Shown piece by piece: positions 16,450 to 24,359 of a DNA stretch of 35,534 nt. The position numbers and the translations under genes are program-made. The notes beneath the pieces are model-generated. The model saw only the letters and a list, made by a program, of their open reading frames with translations. It made no database searches and was not told the origin of the DNA. Every line of letters starts with the position of its first letter. Position 1 is the stretch's first letter. Source of the stretch: Acidobacteriaceae bacterium (lineage in GTDB: Bacteria > Acidobacteriota > Terriglobia > Terriglobales > Acidobacteriaceae); assembly GCA_030041305.1 (NCBI GenBank), contig JASHOC010000066.1:1-35534 (forward strand). The letters are read 5' to 3'.

Positions 16450-18060
16450 ATGGGCAAGGAGAACTATTCGCGGCGAAACTTTCTAAAGACGGCGATTGCC
16501 GGCGTGGCGGCCGGCGCGGGCGCTGGCGAAGCGTGGGCCCAGCCTGAACAGGCCACATCGGCCTGCGAGCCGTGCGGCTCGAACTACGAGCCTCCGTCCC
16601 CGCAACAGGGCAACAATCTGAATCTGATCGTGATTGTGAGCGACACCTTTCGCCACGATAACCTGGCGTGCTACGGCCCCAAGTGGCTGGAGAATCTGGA
16701 GACGCCGAACCTCGACCGATTCGCTGGAAAAGCGGTGGTTTTCAACGACGCTTACGCCGAGGGAATGCCCACCATCGTTATCCGGCGCACGCTCTACACC
16801 GGCCGCCGCGCCATTCCCTGCTCTTACTTTCCCCAGCCGGACAACGTGCAGCTCCCGGGCTGGCATCCGATGTACCACTAAGATGTGACGCTGAGTGAAA
16901 CGCTTCTCGCTTCAGGCTATCTGACTGCGCTCGTCAGCAGCCTTTATCACGAATTCAAGCCAGGCCGGAATTTTCAACGTGGGTTTCAGAGTTGGAGGTG
17001 GGTGCGCGGCCTGGAATGGGACAGCTACGGAACCTCGCCGCATAATCTGCTGGATGTGAGCGATCTGGTTTCGCCCGAGTACATGGCCCGCTTTCCCGCC
17101 TTGCACGAGCAGTTGAGCCAATACAAAGCCAACCGCAATGTGTGGCGGCAGAAGGGAGAATCGGTCACCCAGATCGCCATCGAGGAAGCCATCCGCTGGT
17201 TGAACGACAACCACGATCAGCGGCCATTTTATCTGCACGTGGAGCTGTTCAATTCCCATGAGCCATGGGACCCGCCGCGGCGCTTTCTCGAAAAATATAT
17301 GCCTAACGCGACGGGCCCCAGCTTCATCGAGCCGCCGTACGACACGGTTCCGCTTGCCGATGAGATCAAGCAGCGTTTCCGCGCGAATTATGCAGGCTCG
17401 GTGAACGACGTGGATTACTGGGTGGGCAATCTGCTCGACACCATCGAACAATTCAGGCTGTTTGACAACACGGTGGTCGTGTTCATGTCGGACCACGGCG
17501 CCATGCTGGGCGAGCACGGCCAATTTTTGAAAGGACCCGACAAATTGCGCGGCCAGGTGACGCACGTTCCGCTGTTGATCCGCGCCCCGGATGGCCCTGG
17601 CGGCGAAAAGGTGGATGGGTTTGTGCAGATTCCCGACGTGATGCCGACGGTTATCCATCTGTTGGGATTGAAGCCGCCTTCCCGCGTCACCGGCGCGAAC
17701 CTGTGGCCGCCGGCGCAAGGAGACGCGCGCGCTTTGCGCGACCACGTGGTGCAAACTTACGGATGGGTGGGCGCCGTGCGCACCAAAGAGTGGAGTTATA
17801 GCGAAATCTGGAAGCCCGAGGCCCATCAGGATCAATATCGCGTGCTGCCTGGCGCTCCGCTCAACATATACAAGCCGCAGCTCTACAACCTCGAAAAAGA
17901 TCCCAACGAATTGACCGACGTGGCCGATCGCCATCCCGACGTGACGCGGCAAATGTCAGCGAAAATGAAGGACTACGTCGCCGCGGGCGAAGGGATGACC
18001 TTGGGCAGCTTCAACGGCAAGCCCAGCCTCAACACGAGCGAGGGTCTTTATTCCAAGTGA
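16450..18060 (+). pseudogene. Sulfatase-like hydrolase (alkaline phosphatase superfamily) with in-frame stop
   Basis: An ATG with AGGAGGAGG just upstream opens a Tat signal (SRRNFLKTAIAG). The alkaline-phosphatase-superfamily fold follows: IVIVSDTFRHDNLACYG (metal Asp), MPTIVIRRTLYTGRR, and DHGAMLGEHGQF (metal Asp-His). TAA at 16879-16881 is codon 144. The same frame then continues as DVTLSETLLASGYLTALVSS to 18060 with no other stop, total 536 codons, the usual length. The formylglycine position that sulfatases fill with Cys or Ser is Thr108 here (T-I-V-I-R), so a Thr-nucleophile phosphodiesterase-like activity is at least as likely as a sulfatase. Reinitiation at GTG 16885 is conceivable but would lack the nucleophile. 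Probable recent nonsense mutation or sequence error. Confidence 0.82.
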
Positions 18061-18173
18061 AGCAGTCTTCGCTTTGGCGCGCCGCGCGCCTATAGCGAAA
18101 GCTGTTGCGCAGCTAAGCTCCTCGATCTCGGCATTCGAAAGCGGCTTGGCGGATGCTGGGGCGGGCCGCGGCG

Positions 18174-18179
18174 TACAAT
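18174..18179 (+). promoter_or_regulatory. Candidate -10 (TACAAT) for the UPF0182 gene
   Basis: TACAAT in GTACAATGCTTGGGTA lies 48 bp before the ATG at 18228. It shares about 15 of 16 bases with the element at 16373-16388. No consensus -35 is seen, so an extended or atypical promoter class is possible. Confidence 0.45.
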
Positions 18180-18227
18180 GCTTGGGTAACTCAGCGTGAA
18201 CGATTGAACTGAGCTGGGTGGGAGAAA

Positions 18228-21041
18228 ATGTCCGAAACCATCGATTGGCCGCAGTTGGGACGGTCACACCGGTCCCACGCCCGCATACTGATTTTTCTCA
18301 TCGTTCTGATTGCGGTTGTTGTCATCGCGGGCCAAGCCGCCGTTTCCTACTGGGTCGATCTGCTGTGGTTTGGTTCGCTGGGCTACGCAGGCGTGTTCTG
18401 GAAGACGCTGTGGCTGGAGTGGGGCGTTTCTGCCGCCTTCGCGGTCATCACGTTTGTGGTCCTCTATGGCTCGTTTGCCGCGCTCAAGCGGGCGCACGGG
18501 GCCGACTTGCCGGTCAGGCATACGATTTTTATCGGCGGCCAGCCTGTGGAATTGCCGGTGGTGCGCGTGCTCCGCTGGGGCGCGTTGGGCGTTGCCTTGC
18601 TGATTGCGTTCGCCACCGGCGCGGCGATGAAGTCCGACTGGCCGGCTTTGGCCCTCTACTGGTACGCGCCGCACACCGCCAACGTCGCCGACCCGGTGCT
18701 CGGCCGCCCACTGCATTTCTACCTCTTTACGCTGCCGGTGTGGGATCTGGTGTCGGGATGGCTGCTCACCCTGGCGGTTCTGGTCTGCATTCTGGCCGCG
18801 CTGTTTTTGCTCGTCTCCGGCGGCGGGCGCGTGCTGACGGGAGGGCTCAGCAGCAGGGTCCCGCTGCCGTGGCGCGGCCTGCTGATGGCAGCCGGGTTTC
18901 TGCTGCTCACCATTGCGTTCCGCGTCTATATCGGCCGCTTCGAGCTGCTCTTCACGCATCACACGATCTTCGATGGCGTCACGTACACGGACGCGCACGT
19001 GAACCTTACCGGGTTGCTCTTTGTGTGCTGGGCGCTGGTGATCGGCGCGGCCATCGCCTTCGCGAGCGCCTGGGCGCGGCCGCGCGGCCTGTGGCTGGGC
19101 GCGGCGGTGGCCCCGTGCATTGTCTGTTACGCGATTGTGGGCATCCTGGGATGGTACGTGAACACCTTCATCGTGAAACCGAACCAGCTCGATCGCGAGC
19201 GCTCTTACATTGCCGACAACATCCGCATGACGCGGCAGGCCTATGGCCTGGACCGCTTCGACCAGCGCGAATTTCCTGCAGAAACCACGGTTGCGGCGGT
19301 GAACCAGGCGGCTAACCAGGCCACGCTCGATAACATTCGCCTTTGGGACGTGCGGGCGCTTCAGGATACGCTGCGCCAGGTGCAGGAAATCCGCACCTAC
19401 TACGATTTTCCCGATATCGACATCGACCGGTACCCGATCAACGGGTCGCTGCGCGAAGTGATGCTCGCGGTGCGCGAGCTGAACGTGGACAAGCTGCCCG
19501 AAAGCAGCCGTAACTGGATCAACGACAAACTGATCTACACGCACGGGTACGGCATCACCATGAATCCTGTGAACGGCTTCACGCCGGAGGGATTGCCGAC
19601 GCTTTATTTGAGCAATATGCCGGTGCAGAGCGCGGCGCCGGGGCTCAACGTGACGCGGCCGGAAATCTATTTCGGCGAGATGACCAATACCGATGTGTAC
19701 GTGAAGACCCATCAGCAGGAGTTCAATTATCCCGAGGGCCAGTCGAATAATCTCTCGACCTATGAGGGCGTGGGCGGCATCGTGCTGGGCGGTTTTCTGC
19801 GGCGGGCCTTGATCGCATTCGATCTGGGCGACGTGACCAAGGTCCCGTTCAGCGACGACATCACCGCGCAAAGCCGGCTGCTGATGCGGCGCAATGTGCG
19901 CATTCGCGTAGCCGCGCTGGCGCCCTTCCTCACCTTCGATAACGATCCCTATATTGTGGTGGGCGACGACGGACGGCTGTATTGGATTATGGACGGATTC
20001 ACTTCGTCCGATACGTATCCCTACTCAGCGCACGCGAACCTGGGCGACCAGGAATTGAACTACATGCGCAACAGCGTGAAGGCGGTGATCGACGCCTACA
20101 ACGGAAGCACGACATTTTATGTCTTCGATAGCACGGACCCGATCATCGCAGCGTGGCGGAGCATTTTTCCGGGATTGTTCCGCGATGCCGGGACGATGCC
20201 CCCATGGCTGCGCCGGCACGTGCGCTACCCGGAGCTGTTGCTCACCCTGCAGGCCGAGATCTACGGTCTTTATCACATGACCGACCCCGAGGTGTTCTAC
20301 AACCGCGAAGACCAGTGGACCGTGGCCACCGAAACCAGCCTGGGGGAAGGCGGGGAGCAAACCGCACAATTCATGCAGCCCAATTTTGTGCTCATGAGCA
20401 TCCCCGGCGAATCGAGCGGACTCGAATTTGCGGAGATTCTGCCCTTCACTCCCATTAACCGCAATAACATGATCGGCTGGGTGGCCGCGCGCAGCGATGG
20501 CGCTCATTACGGCACGGCGGTGGTGTTCGATTTTCCCAAGACGCGGCTGGTCGATGGCCCGCAACAGATCGAGGCGCGCATCGACCAGAACGCGCAGCTC
20601 TCAGGCCAATTAACGCTATGGAACCAGCAGGGCTCGCACGTGCGGCGCGGCAACTTGCTGGTGATTCCATGCGGCCGGGCGCTGTTGTATGCGGAGCCGA
20701 TTTATCTGCAGGCCGAGCGCAGCCCCATGCCGGAATTGCGGCTGGTAGTGCTGGCGCTGCAGGATCGGCTGGCTTACGGGCCCAACTTCGACACCGCCGC
20801 TGCTGCTCTCTTCGGTTCGGGGCCGTCGTCGTTGACGGCGGAGGCGCCGCAGGCCGTGCCGGCTGCTGCTCCGACGGGAGCGGCGCAGCCCGCAGCCGAT
20901 TTGAACGCGCTCATTGCGCAGGCGGGTCGGGACTTTTCCGATTACCAGCGCCTGACATCGGAGGGAAAATTGTCTGAAGCCGGCCAGAAGCTCGACGATC
21001 TGAAGCGCGTATTGGGTGAGTTGAGCGCGAAGGCCAAGTAA
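18228..21041 (+). CDS. UPF0182 family large membrane protein
   Basis: A 937-aa protein of the uncharacterised UPF0182 (COG1615) family, found in actinobacteria, cyanobacteria and acidobacteria. The N-terminal ~310 residues hold about seven membrane helices, starting at ILIFLIVLIAVVVIAGQAAV, with the family-typical SYWVDLLWFGSLGY. A long extracytoplasmic domain follows, with conserved segments such as IRLWDVRALQDTLRQVQEIR, YDFPDIDIDRY and GESSGLEFAEILPFTP. A Pro/Ala linker near 870 leads to a short C-terminal helical tail (FSDYQRLTSEGKLSEAGQKL). Length fits the family (900-1000 aa). The start follows GGTGGGAG. No biochemical function is established, and the neighbours do not define one. Confidence 0.93.
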   Translation: MSETIDWPQLGRSHRSHARILIFLIVLIAVVVIAGQAAVSYWVDLLWFGSLGYAGVFWKTLWLEWGVSAAFAVITFVVLYGSFAALKRAHGADLPVRHTIFIGGQPVELPVVRVLRWGALGVALLIAFATGAAMKSDWPALALYWYAPHTANVADPVLGRPLHFYLFTLPVWDLVSGWLLTLAVLVCILAALFLLVSGGGRVLTGGLSSRVPLPWRGLLMAAGFLLLTIAFRVYIGRFELLFTHHTIFDGVTYTDAHVNLTGLLFVCWALVIGAAIAFASAWARPRGLWLGAAVAPCIVCYAIVGILGWYVNTFIVKPNQLDRERSYIADNIRMTRQAYGLDRFDQREFPAETTVAAVNQAANQATLDNIRLWDVRALQDTLRQVQEIRTYYDFPDIDIDRYPINGSLREVMLAVRELNVDKLPESSRNWINDKLIYTHGYGITMNPVNGFTPEGLPTLYLSNMPVQSAAPGLNVTRPEIYFGEMTNTDVYVKTHQQEFNYPEGQSNNLSTYEGVGGIVLGGFLRRALIAFDLGDVTKVPFSDDITAQSRLLMRRNVRIRVAALAPFLTFDNDPYIVVGDDGRLYWIMDGFTSSDTYPYSAHANLGDQELNYMRNSVKAVIDAYNGSTTFYVFDSTDPIIAAWRSIFPGLFRDAGTMPPWLRRHVRYPELLLTLQAEIYGLYHMTDPEVFYNREDQWTVATETSLGEGGEQTAQFMQPNFVLMSIPGESSGLEFAEILPFTPINRNNMIGWVAARSDGAHYGTAVVFDFPKTRLVDGPQQIEARIDQNAQLSGQLTLWNQQGSHVRRGNLLVIPCGRALLYAEPIYLQAERSPMPELRLVVLALQDRLAYGPNFDTAAAALFGSGPSSLTAEAPQAVPAAAPTGAAQPAADLNALIAQAGRDFSDYQRLTSEGKLSEAGQKLDDLKRVLGELSAKAK

Positions 21042-21118
21042 CAGACAAAGTATCCGATAGGGCCGGCAGCTTCGATCGGTCAACCGGATCGGCGTGTATC
21101 GCGCGCCGCCGCGCGCGC

Positions 21119-21124
21119 TATCCT
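21119..21124 (+). promoter_or_regulatory. Candidate -10 (TATCCT) adjacent to the LOG gene start
   Basis: TATCCT ends 9 nt before the ATG at 21134, in the context GCGCTATCCTG. No Shine-Dalgarno lies between, consistent with a leaderless or near-leaderless mRNA. Confidence 0.4.
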
Positions 21125-21133
21125 GAATTCATC

Positions 21134-21709
21134 ATGAGCACAATCGACGGCAATGGCTTGCGCCGGATTGGGGTCTATTGCGGCTCCTCGAACGGAACCC
21201 GTTTCGAGTTTCGCGCTGAAGCCGTCGCGCTGGGTGAAGCGATCGCCGCGGCCGGGATGGGACTGGTCTACGGCGGCGCGAGTTGCGGCTTGATGGGCGC
21301 ATTGGCCGATGCGGCGCTCGAGCGCGGGGCCGAAGTGATCGGCGTGCTGCCCCGTTTGCTTGAAGGTCGCGAAATCGCGCACACCGGTCTCACCTCGCTG
21401 GAGATTGTCGCCACGATGCATGAGCGCAAAGCCCGGATTCATGAACTCTCTTGCGCGCTGATCACGCTTCCCGGCGGCCACGGAACGCTCGACGAACTCA
21501 TGGAAGCAGTTACCTGGGCGCAGCTCGGCCTGCATCATAAGCCTTGCATCGTGGTAAACACCCTGGGCTACTGGAATGGGCTGCTCGCCTTTCTGGACTC
21601 TGCGGTAGGTGCGGGATTCGTGCGGCCCAGCGACCGCGCCCTGCTGCGCGTGGCCGCGAACGCCGAGGAAGCGCTCGAACTGGCTGCCGCCCTTGCATGG
21701 GCAAGCTGA
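21134..21709 (+). CDS. LOG family protein (TIGR00730), nucleoside 5'-monophosphate phosphoribohydrolase
   Basis: A 191-aa Rossmann-fold protein. IGVYCGSSNGTRFEF opens the fold and GGASCGLMGALADAALE replaces the usual GGGxxGLMG. The catalytic signature PGGHGTLDE begins at residue 113, with EAVTWAQLGLHHKP after it. Family members hydrolyse cytokinin riboside 5'-monophosphate or, more generally, purine nucleoside monophosphates, releasing ribose 5-phosphate. In bacteria this may be nucleotide housekeeping. Length is standard (180-200 aa). The gene sits between UPF0182 and Gfo/Idh genes on the same strand with its own promoter-like hexamer 9 nt before the ATG and no ribosome site. Confidence 0.92.
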   Translation: MSTIDGNGLRRIGVYCGSSNGTRFEFRAEAVALGEAIAAAGMGLVYGGASCGLMGALADAALERGAEVIGVLPRLLEGREIAHTGLTSLEIVATMHERKARIHELSCALITLPGGHGTLDELMEAVTWAQLGLHHKPCIVVNTLGYWNGLLAFLDSAVGAGFVRPSDRALLRVAANAEEALELAAALAWAS

Positions 21710-21750
21710 ATCCTTGGCTGCATGGAATGAAGGGCTCCGCAGCGAACCTG

Positions 21751-21756
21751 TATGAT
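21751..21756 (+). promoter_or_regulatory. Candidate -10 (TATGAT) directly before the Gfo/Idh start
   Basis: TATGAT is followed by 6 nt and then the ATG at 21763, the spacing expected when the first base of the start codon is the transcription start. The -35 region is not recognisable. This supports 21763 as the true start and a leaderless mRNA. Confidence 0.5.
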
Positions 21757-21762
21757 GCCTCT

Positions 21763-22773
21763 ATGCCAGATAAGCTTCGCTTCGGAGTTCTCTCCACCGC
21801 CAACATCGGAATCAAAAAAGTCATTCCCGCCATGCAGCGGAGTGAGCGCACCACAGTAACCGCCATTGCTTCGCGCGATCTGGCCAAGGCGCGCGAGGCG
21901 GCAGCCGCGTTAGGCATTCCCAAGGCCTACGACTCGTATGAAGAGATGCTCGCCGACCCGGAGATTGACGCCATTTACAATCCGCTGCCGAATCAGCTTC
22001 ACGTGCCGTGGACGGCGAAAGCCGCCGCAGCCGGCAAACACGTGCTGTGCGAAAAGCCGTTAAGCATGACGGTGGCGGAAGCGAAGAGCTTGCTCGAGGT
22101 GCGCGCCCGCACCGGCGTCAAGTTGGGCGAAGCCTTCATGATCCGCAGTTTTCACCAGTGGCTGCGCCTGCGCGCGTTGCTCGATGCAGGAGAGATAGGC
22201 GAGTTACTCGCGGTCACCGGCGTCTTCAGTTACTTCAACGTGAATCCTGAAAATATCCGCAACCGCGTAGAAACGGGCGGAGGCGGCGTTTACGATATCG
22301 GCTGCTACCTGATTCACACCGCGCGTTACGCCTTCGGCCGGGAGCCGCGGCGCGTGGTCGCGCTCGTCGAGCGCGATCGCAAGTTAGGCACGGACCGGCT
22401 GGCTTCTGCGCTACTCGATTTCGCCGGCGGCCACGCCACGTTTACCTGCAGCACGCAGATGATTCCCTACCAGAAGGTGAATTTTCTCGGCGCGCGCGGG
22501 CGCATCGAAATCGAGATTCCCTTCAATGCGCCCACGGATCGTCCCACACGGCTATTCATCGATGCGACCGGCGACTTAAGCGGCAGCGGCATGCGCGAAG
22601 AGACATTTCCTGTTGGCGACCAGTACACGATTCAGGGCGACGCTTTCGCCAAGGCCGTGCTCGAAGGCGGGGAAGTTCCCGTGCCGCTCGAAGATTCGAT
22701 CGGCAACATGGCGGTCATCGAAGCCATCTTTCGCTCCGCCGACTCGGGCCGATGGGAAACACCGCAGAACTAA
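21763..22773 (+). CDS. Gfo/Idh/MocA family oxidoreductase
   Basis: A 336-aa NAD(P)-dependent sugar or cyclitol dehydrogenase of the glucose-fructose oxidoreductase/inositol dehydrogenase family. The N-terminal Rossmann domain starts LRFGVLSTANIGIKKVIPA, where the glycine-rich loop reads STANIG. IASRDLAKAREAAAALGI contacts the cofactor ribose, and HVLCEKPLSM contains the catalytic-site EKP with Lys98. The C-terminal alpha/beta domain holds GGGGVYDIGCYLIHTARYAFG. The substrate cannot be inferred. An open frame extends upstream through the LOG gene, but the start at 21763 fits family N-termini and the adjacent TATGAT. It is convergent with the minus-strand small basic protein. Confidence 0.92.
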   Translation: MPDKLRFGVLSTANIGIKKVIPAMQRSERTTVTAIASRDLAKAREAAAALGIPKAYDSYEEMLADPEIDAIYNPLPNQLHVPWTAKAAAAGKHVLCEKPLSMTVAEAKSLLEVRARTGVKLGEAFMIRSFHQWLRLRALLDAGEIGELLAVTGVFSYFNVNPENIRNRVETGGGGVYDIGCYLIHTARYAFGREPRRVVALVERDRKLGTDRLASALLDFAGGHATFTCSTQMIPYQKVNFLGARGRIEIEIPFNAPTDRPTRLFIDATGDLSGSGMREETFPVGDQYTIQGDAFAKAVLEGGEVPVPLEDSIGNMAVIEAIFRSADSGRWETPQN

Positions 22774-22810
22774 CTGAAACAGGGCGTCATTTTCGGTGTT
22801 CGACCTTAGC

Positions 22811-22828
22811 TAAGTTGGATCTAACTTA
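22811..22828. terminator. Short dyad between convergent genes
   Basis: TAAGTT (22811-22816) and AACTTA (22823-22828) pair around a 6-nt loop in the 60-bp gap between the convergent Gfo/Idh and small basic protein genes. It could serve as a weak bidirectional terminator. The stem is short and AT-rich and has no T-run. Confidence 0.3.
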
Positions 22829-22833
22829 TGCCG

Positions 22834-23106
22834 CTATTTTCCGGACGACGCCGCGGCCTTGCGTTGCGCTTCCCAGCGGCGCTTCACCGCTTCTGCAATG
22901 CGCTTGCGACCTTCCGGACTCAGCTTCCTTTTCCTTACTCTCTTTGCCGGTTTGGACGCGGTCGATTTCACCGCGGCGGCCGCTCTCTGGCGTCTGCGCG
23001 CCCTCTTCCTGGGCGCAGCCGCGGAGTTGCCGCTCAGCAACGCACGAGCCTGTTGGAGCAATGCGATTTCACGATCGACTGAAGCCAAAATTTCAGATAT
23101 CCCCAT
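22834..23106 (-). CDS. Small basic protein with KLSPEGRKRIAEAVKRRW tail
   Basis: A 90-aa protein without an assigned function. The N-terminal ~28 residues form an amphipathic helix (MGISEILASVDREIALLQQA). An Ala/Lys/Arg-rich linker (PRKRARRRQRAAAAVKST) follows, then the C-terminal helix KLSPEGRKRIAEAVKRRWEAQ. I believe this LSPEGRxRIxxAxKxRW tail recurs in small proteins of Acidobacteria and Planctomycetes; that is from memory, not a search. The high positive charge suggests nucleic-acid binding. The start is well supported: GGAGG lies 5 nt before the ATG at 23106, while an open extension to 23172 has no such site. Confidence 0.75.
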   Translation of the reverse strand: MGISEILASVDREIALLQQARALLSGNSAAAPRKRARRRQRAAAAVKSTASKPAKRVRKRKLSPEGRKRIAEAVKRRWEAQRKAAASSGK

Positions 23107-23531
23107 AAAACCTCCGATGGTCCCTGCCAGTCGTCCCTCACTGCAGAACCAGGGATGATATTGGTTGCCCACCCTTCTTCAACCTGGAAAAGATTCAACT
23201 CCGGGCGCTAAGAGCGGTGCTGAATCCGGACGCTCGCTGCGGGCGCCAAGTTATCGCCCTGCACGATCTCCGCTTTCTCACTCAAGATACAATAACCTTT
23301 AATCGGTGAACTCTGCAAACCGATTTTCCTCATCCGAAAAGAAAAATAACCTAGTATGACGCCTAATTGAGTCGGAGCGTTAAGTCTTGCCATGTTCCAA
23401 TCCCAGTTCCGCCCTAAGGGCTGCGGTTACGGTTCACGTTGCTTCCTTCAGGCGTGCGCCTCGGCCTATCCTTATTTGCCCGCTCAAGCGCCATTGCGCC
23501 GAACTCAACCATCACCACCATCGCCGCTTAA

Positions 23532-23609
23532 ATAAGTGGCGCACTTCACCAATGGGCGGTCCTGCAAGGCAAAAGGTCATTTAGCGGTGCGCCATCGCGC
23601 GCCACTTAT
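23532..23609. repeat. 11-bp inverted repeat enclosing 56 nt
   Basis: ATAAGTGGCGC (23532-23542) and GCGCCACTTAT (23599-23609) are perfect complements. Inside, GGTGCGCC (23586-23593) offers an alternative partner for the GGCGCAC of the left arm. The nesting looks like a structured RNA or a small mobile-repeat remnant; no protein explains it. Confidence 0.5.
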
Positions 23610-23695
23610 CGTGATTCCCGTTGCCTTGATTGTGCGCGTCTCTAGCTCCTTGAGCGATGGATGGCGCGGATGGAGCCGCAACCCTTTGGGACGGG

Positions 23696-23781
23696 GCCAA
23701 TTTTCCCGATTTCGTTGTCGCTCGCCGCTAGCAGGCGCGCGGTATGCGTCGCTCCTCGCTCCTAGAACTCAGAAAATTGGC
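23696..23781. repeat. 10-bp inverted repeat enclosing 66 nt
   Basis: GCCAATTTTC (23696-23705) and GAAAATTGGC (23772-23781) are perfect complements. The enclosed DNA has partly self-complementary GTCGCTCG/CGCTCC strings. With the repeat at 23532-23609 it makes this intergenic block unusually foldable. Confidence 0.5.
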
Positions 23782-24359
23782 TCCCGTCGCTGCCCGCCCC
23801 AAACTTAATAACAGGCTCTAGCTGCATCCCGACTTATTCGCAATGGAAAGCAACTGCATTCCCGTCAAAACAGGGAATCTGCAGGTCGCGTCAACGAGCG
23901 CATCCAATTTCACGAGACGCGCGAGACGCGCACACGATAAGATTTGCTGGAGGGTATTGACCCTTTCTTGCGGTTCCGCACGTGAACTCGCGCGCCAAAC
24001 GCCGCGCCTCCGCCGCGCCATCGCTTCGCCGCCGGCGACCGAGACCATTTTCGGCCTCCGCGGAGAACCGCAGCCGTTGGATGACCCGCCTGCTTGTGGC
24101 TGTTGCGGTGATGCTCGCCATGCTGGTGATTCTCCTGCGCCTGGCGGAATTCGCCAGCCATCGAGGCAGGAGTAATAGGCAGAAGCGCCATCCTGCTTCC
24201 ATGTTGATTCTCGCGCCTCGGCCCCGTGAGACCTCAGCGGGTTTCCTGGTCTTAGACCGGGCAAAAAAAGGTTGCCTGGGCGCGCCTGAACCCGCCTGCG
24301 AGGGTCCTCTGGCAAATCTCTGAATCGCCTTCGCATCACACTCTAGTGGCGGAGGTCAG

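Larger units (their letters stand above)
23107..24359. other. 1.25-kb intergenic stretch with no convincing gene
   Basis: Open frames here are short, mutually overlapping and unlike known families. 23270-23400 is visibly AT-richer than its surroundings and may hold the promoter of the minus-strand basic protein. 23530-23785 contains two long-range inverted repeats (separate entries). A GTG-started plus frame at 23982-24323 includes one hydrophobic segment (LLVAVAVMLAMLVILLRLA) after a basic N-terminus. It could be a single-pass membrane peptide, but it has no ribosome site and recoils into Arg-rich sequence, so it is not called. Confidence 0.5.

Noticed and set aside
18264..19871. 535-codon minus-strand frame
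   Set aside because: It is antisense to the UPF0182 gene, rich in Arg/His/Gln, with no recognisable fold.
23500..23800. Retron-like msr/msd RNA suggested by the nested inverted repeats
   Set aside because: No reverse transcriptase gene is adjacent; the only RT-related sequence is a maturase tail about 11 kb away.
23982..24323. Possible single-pass membrane peptide
   Set aside because: There is one hydrophobic segment only, a GTG start without a ribosome site and Arg-rich flanks. It is too weak to call as a gene.
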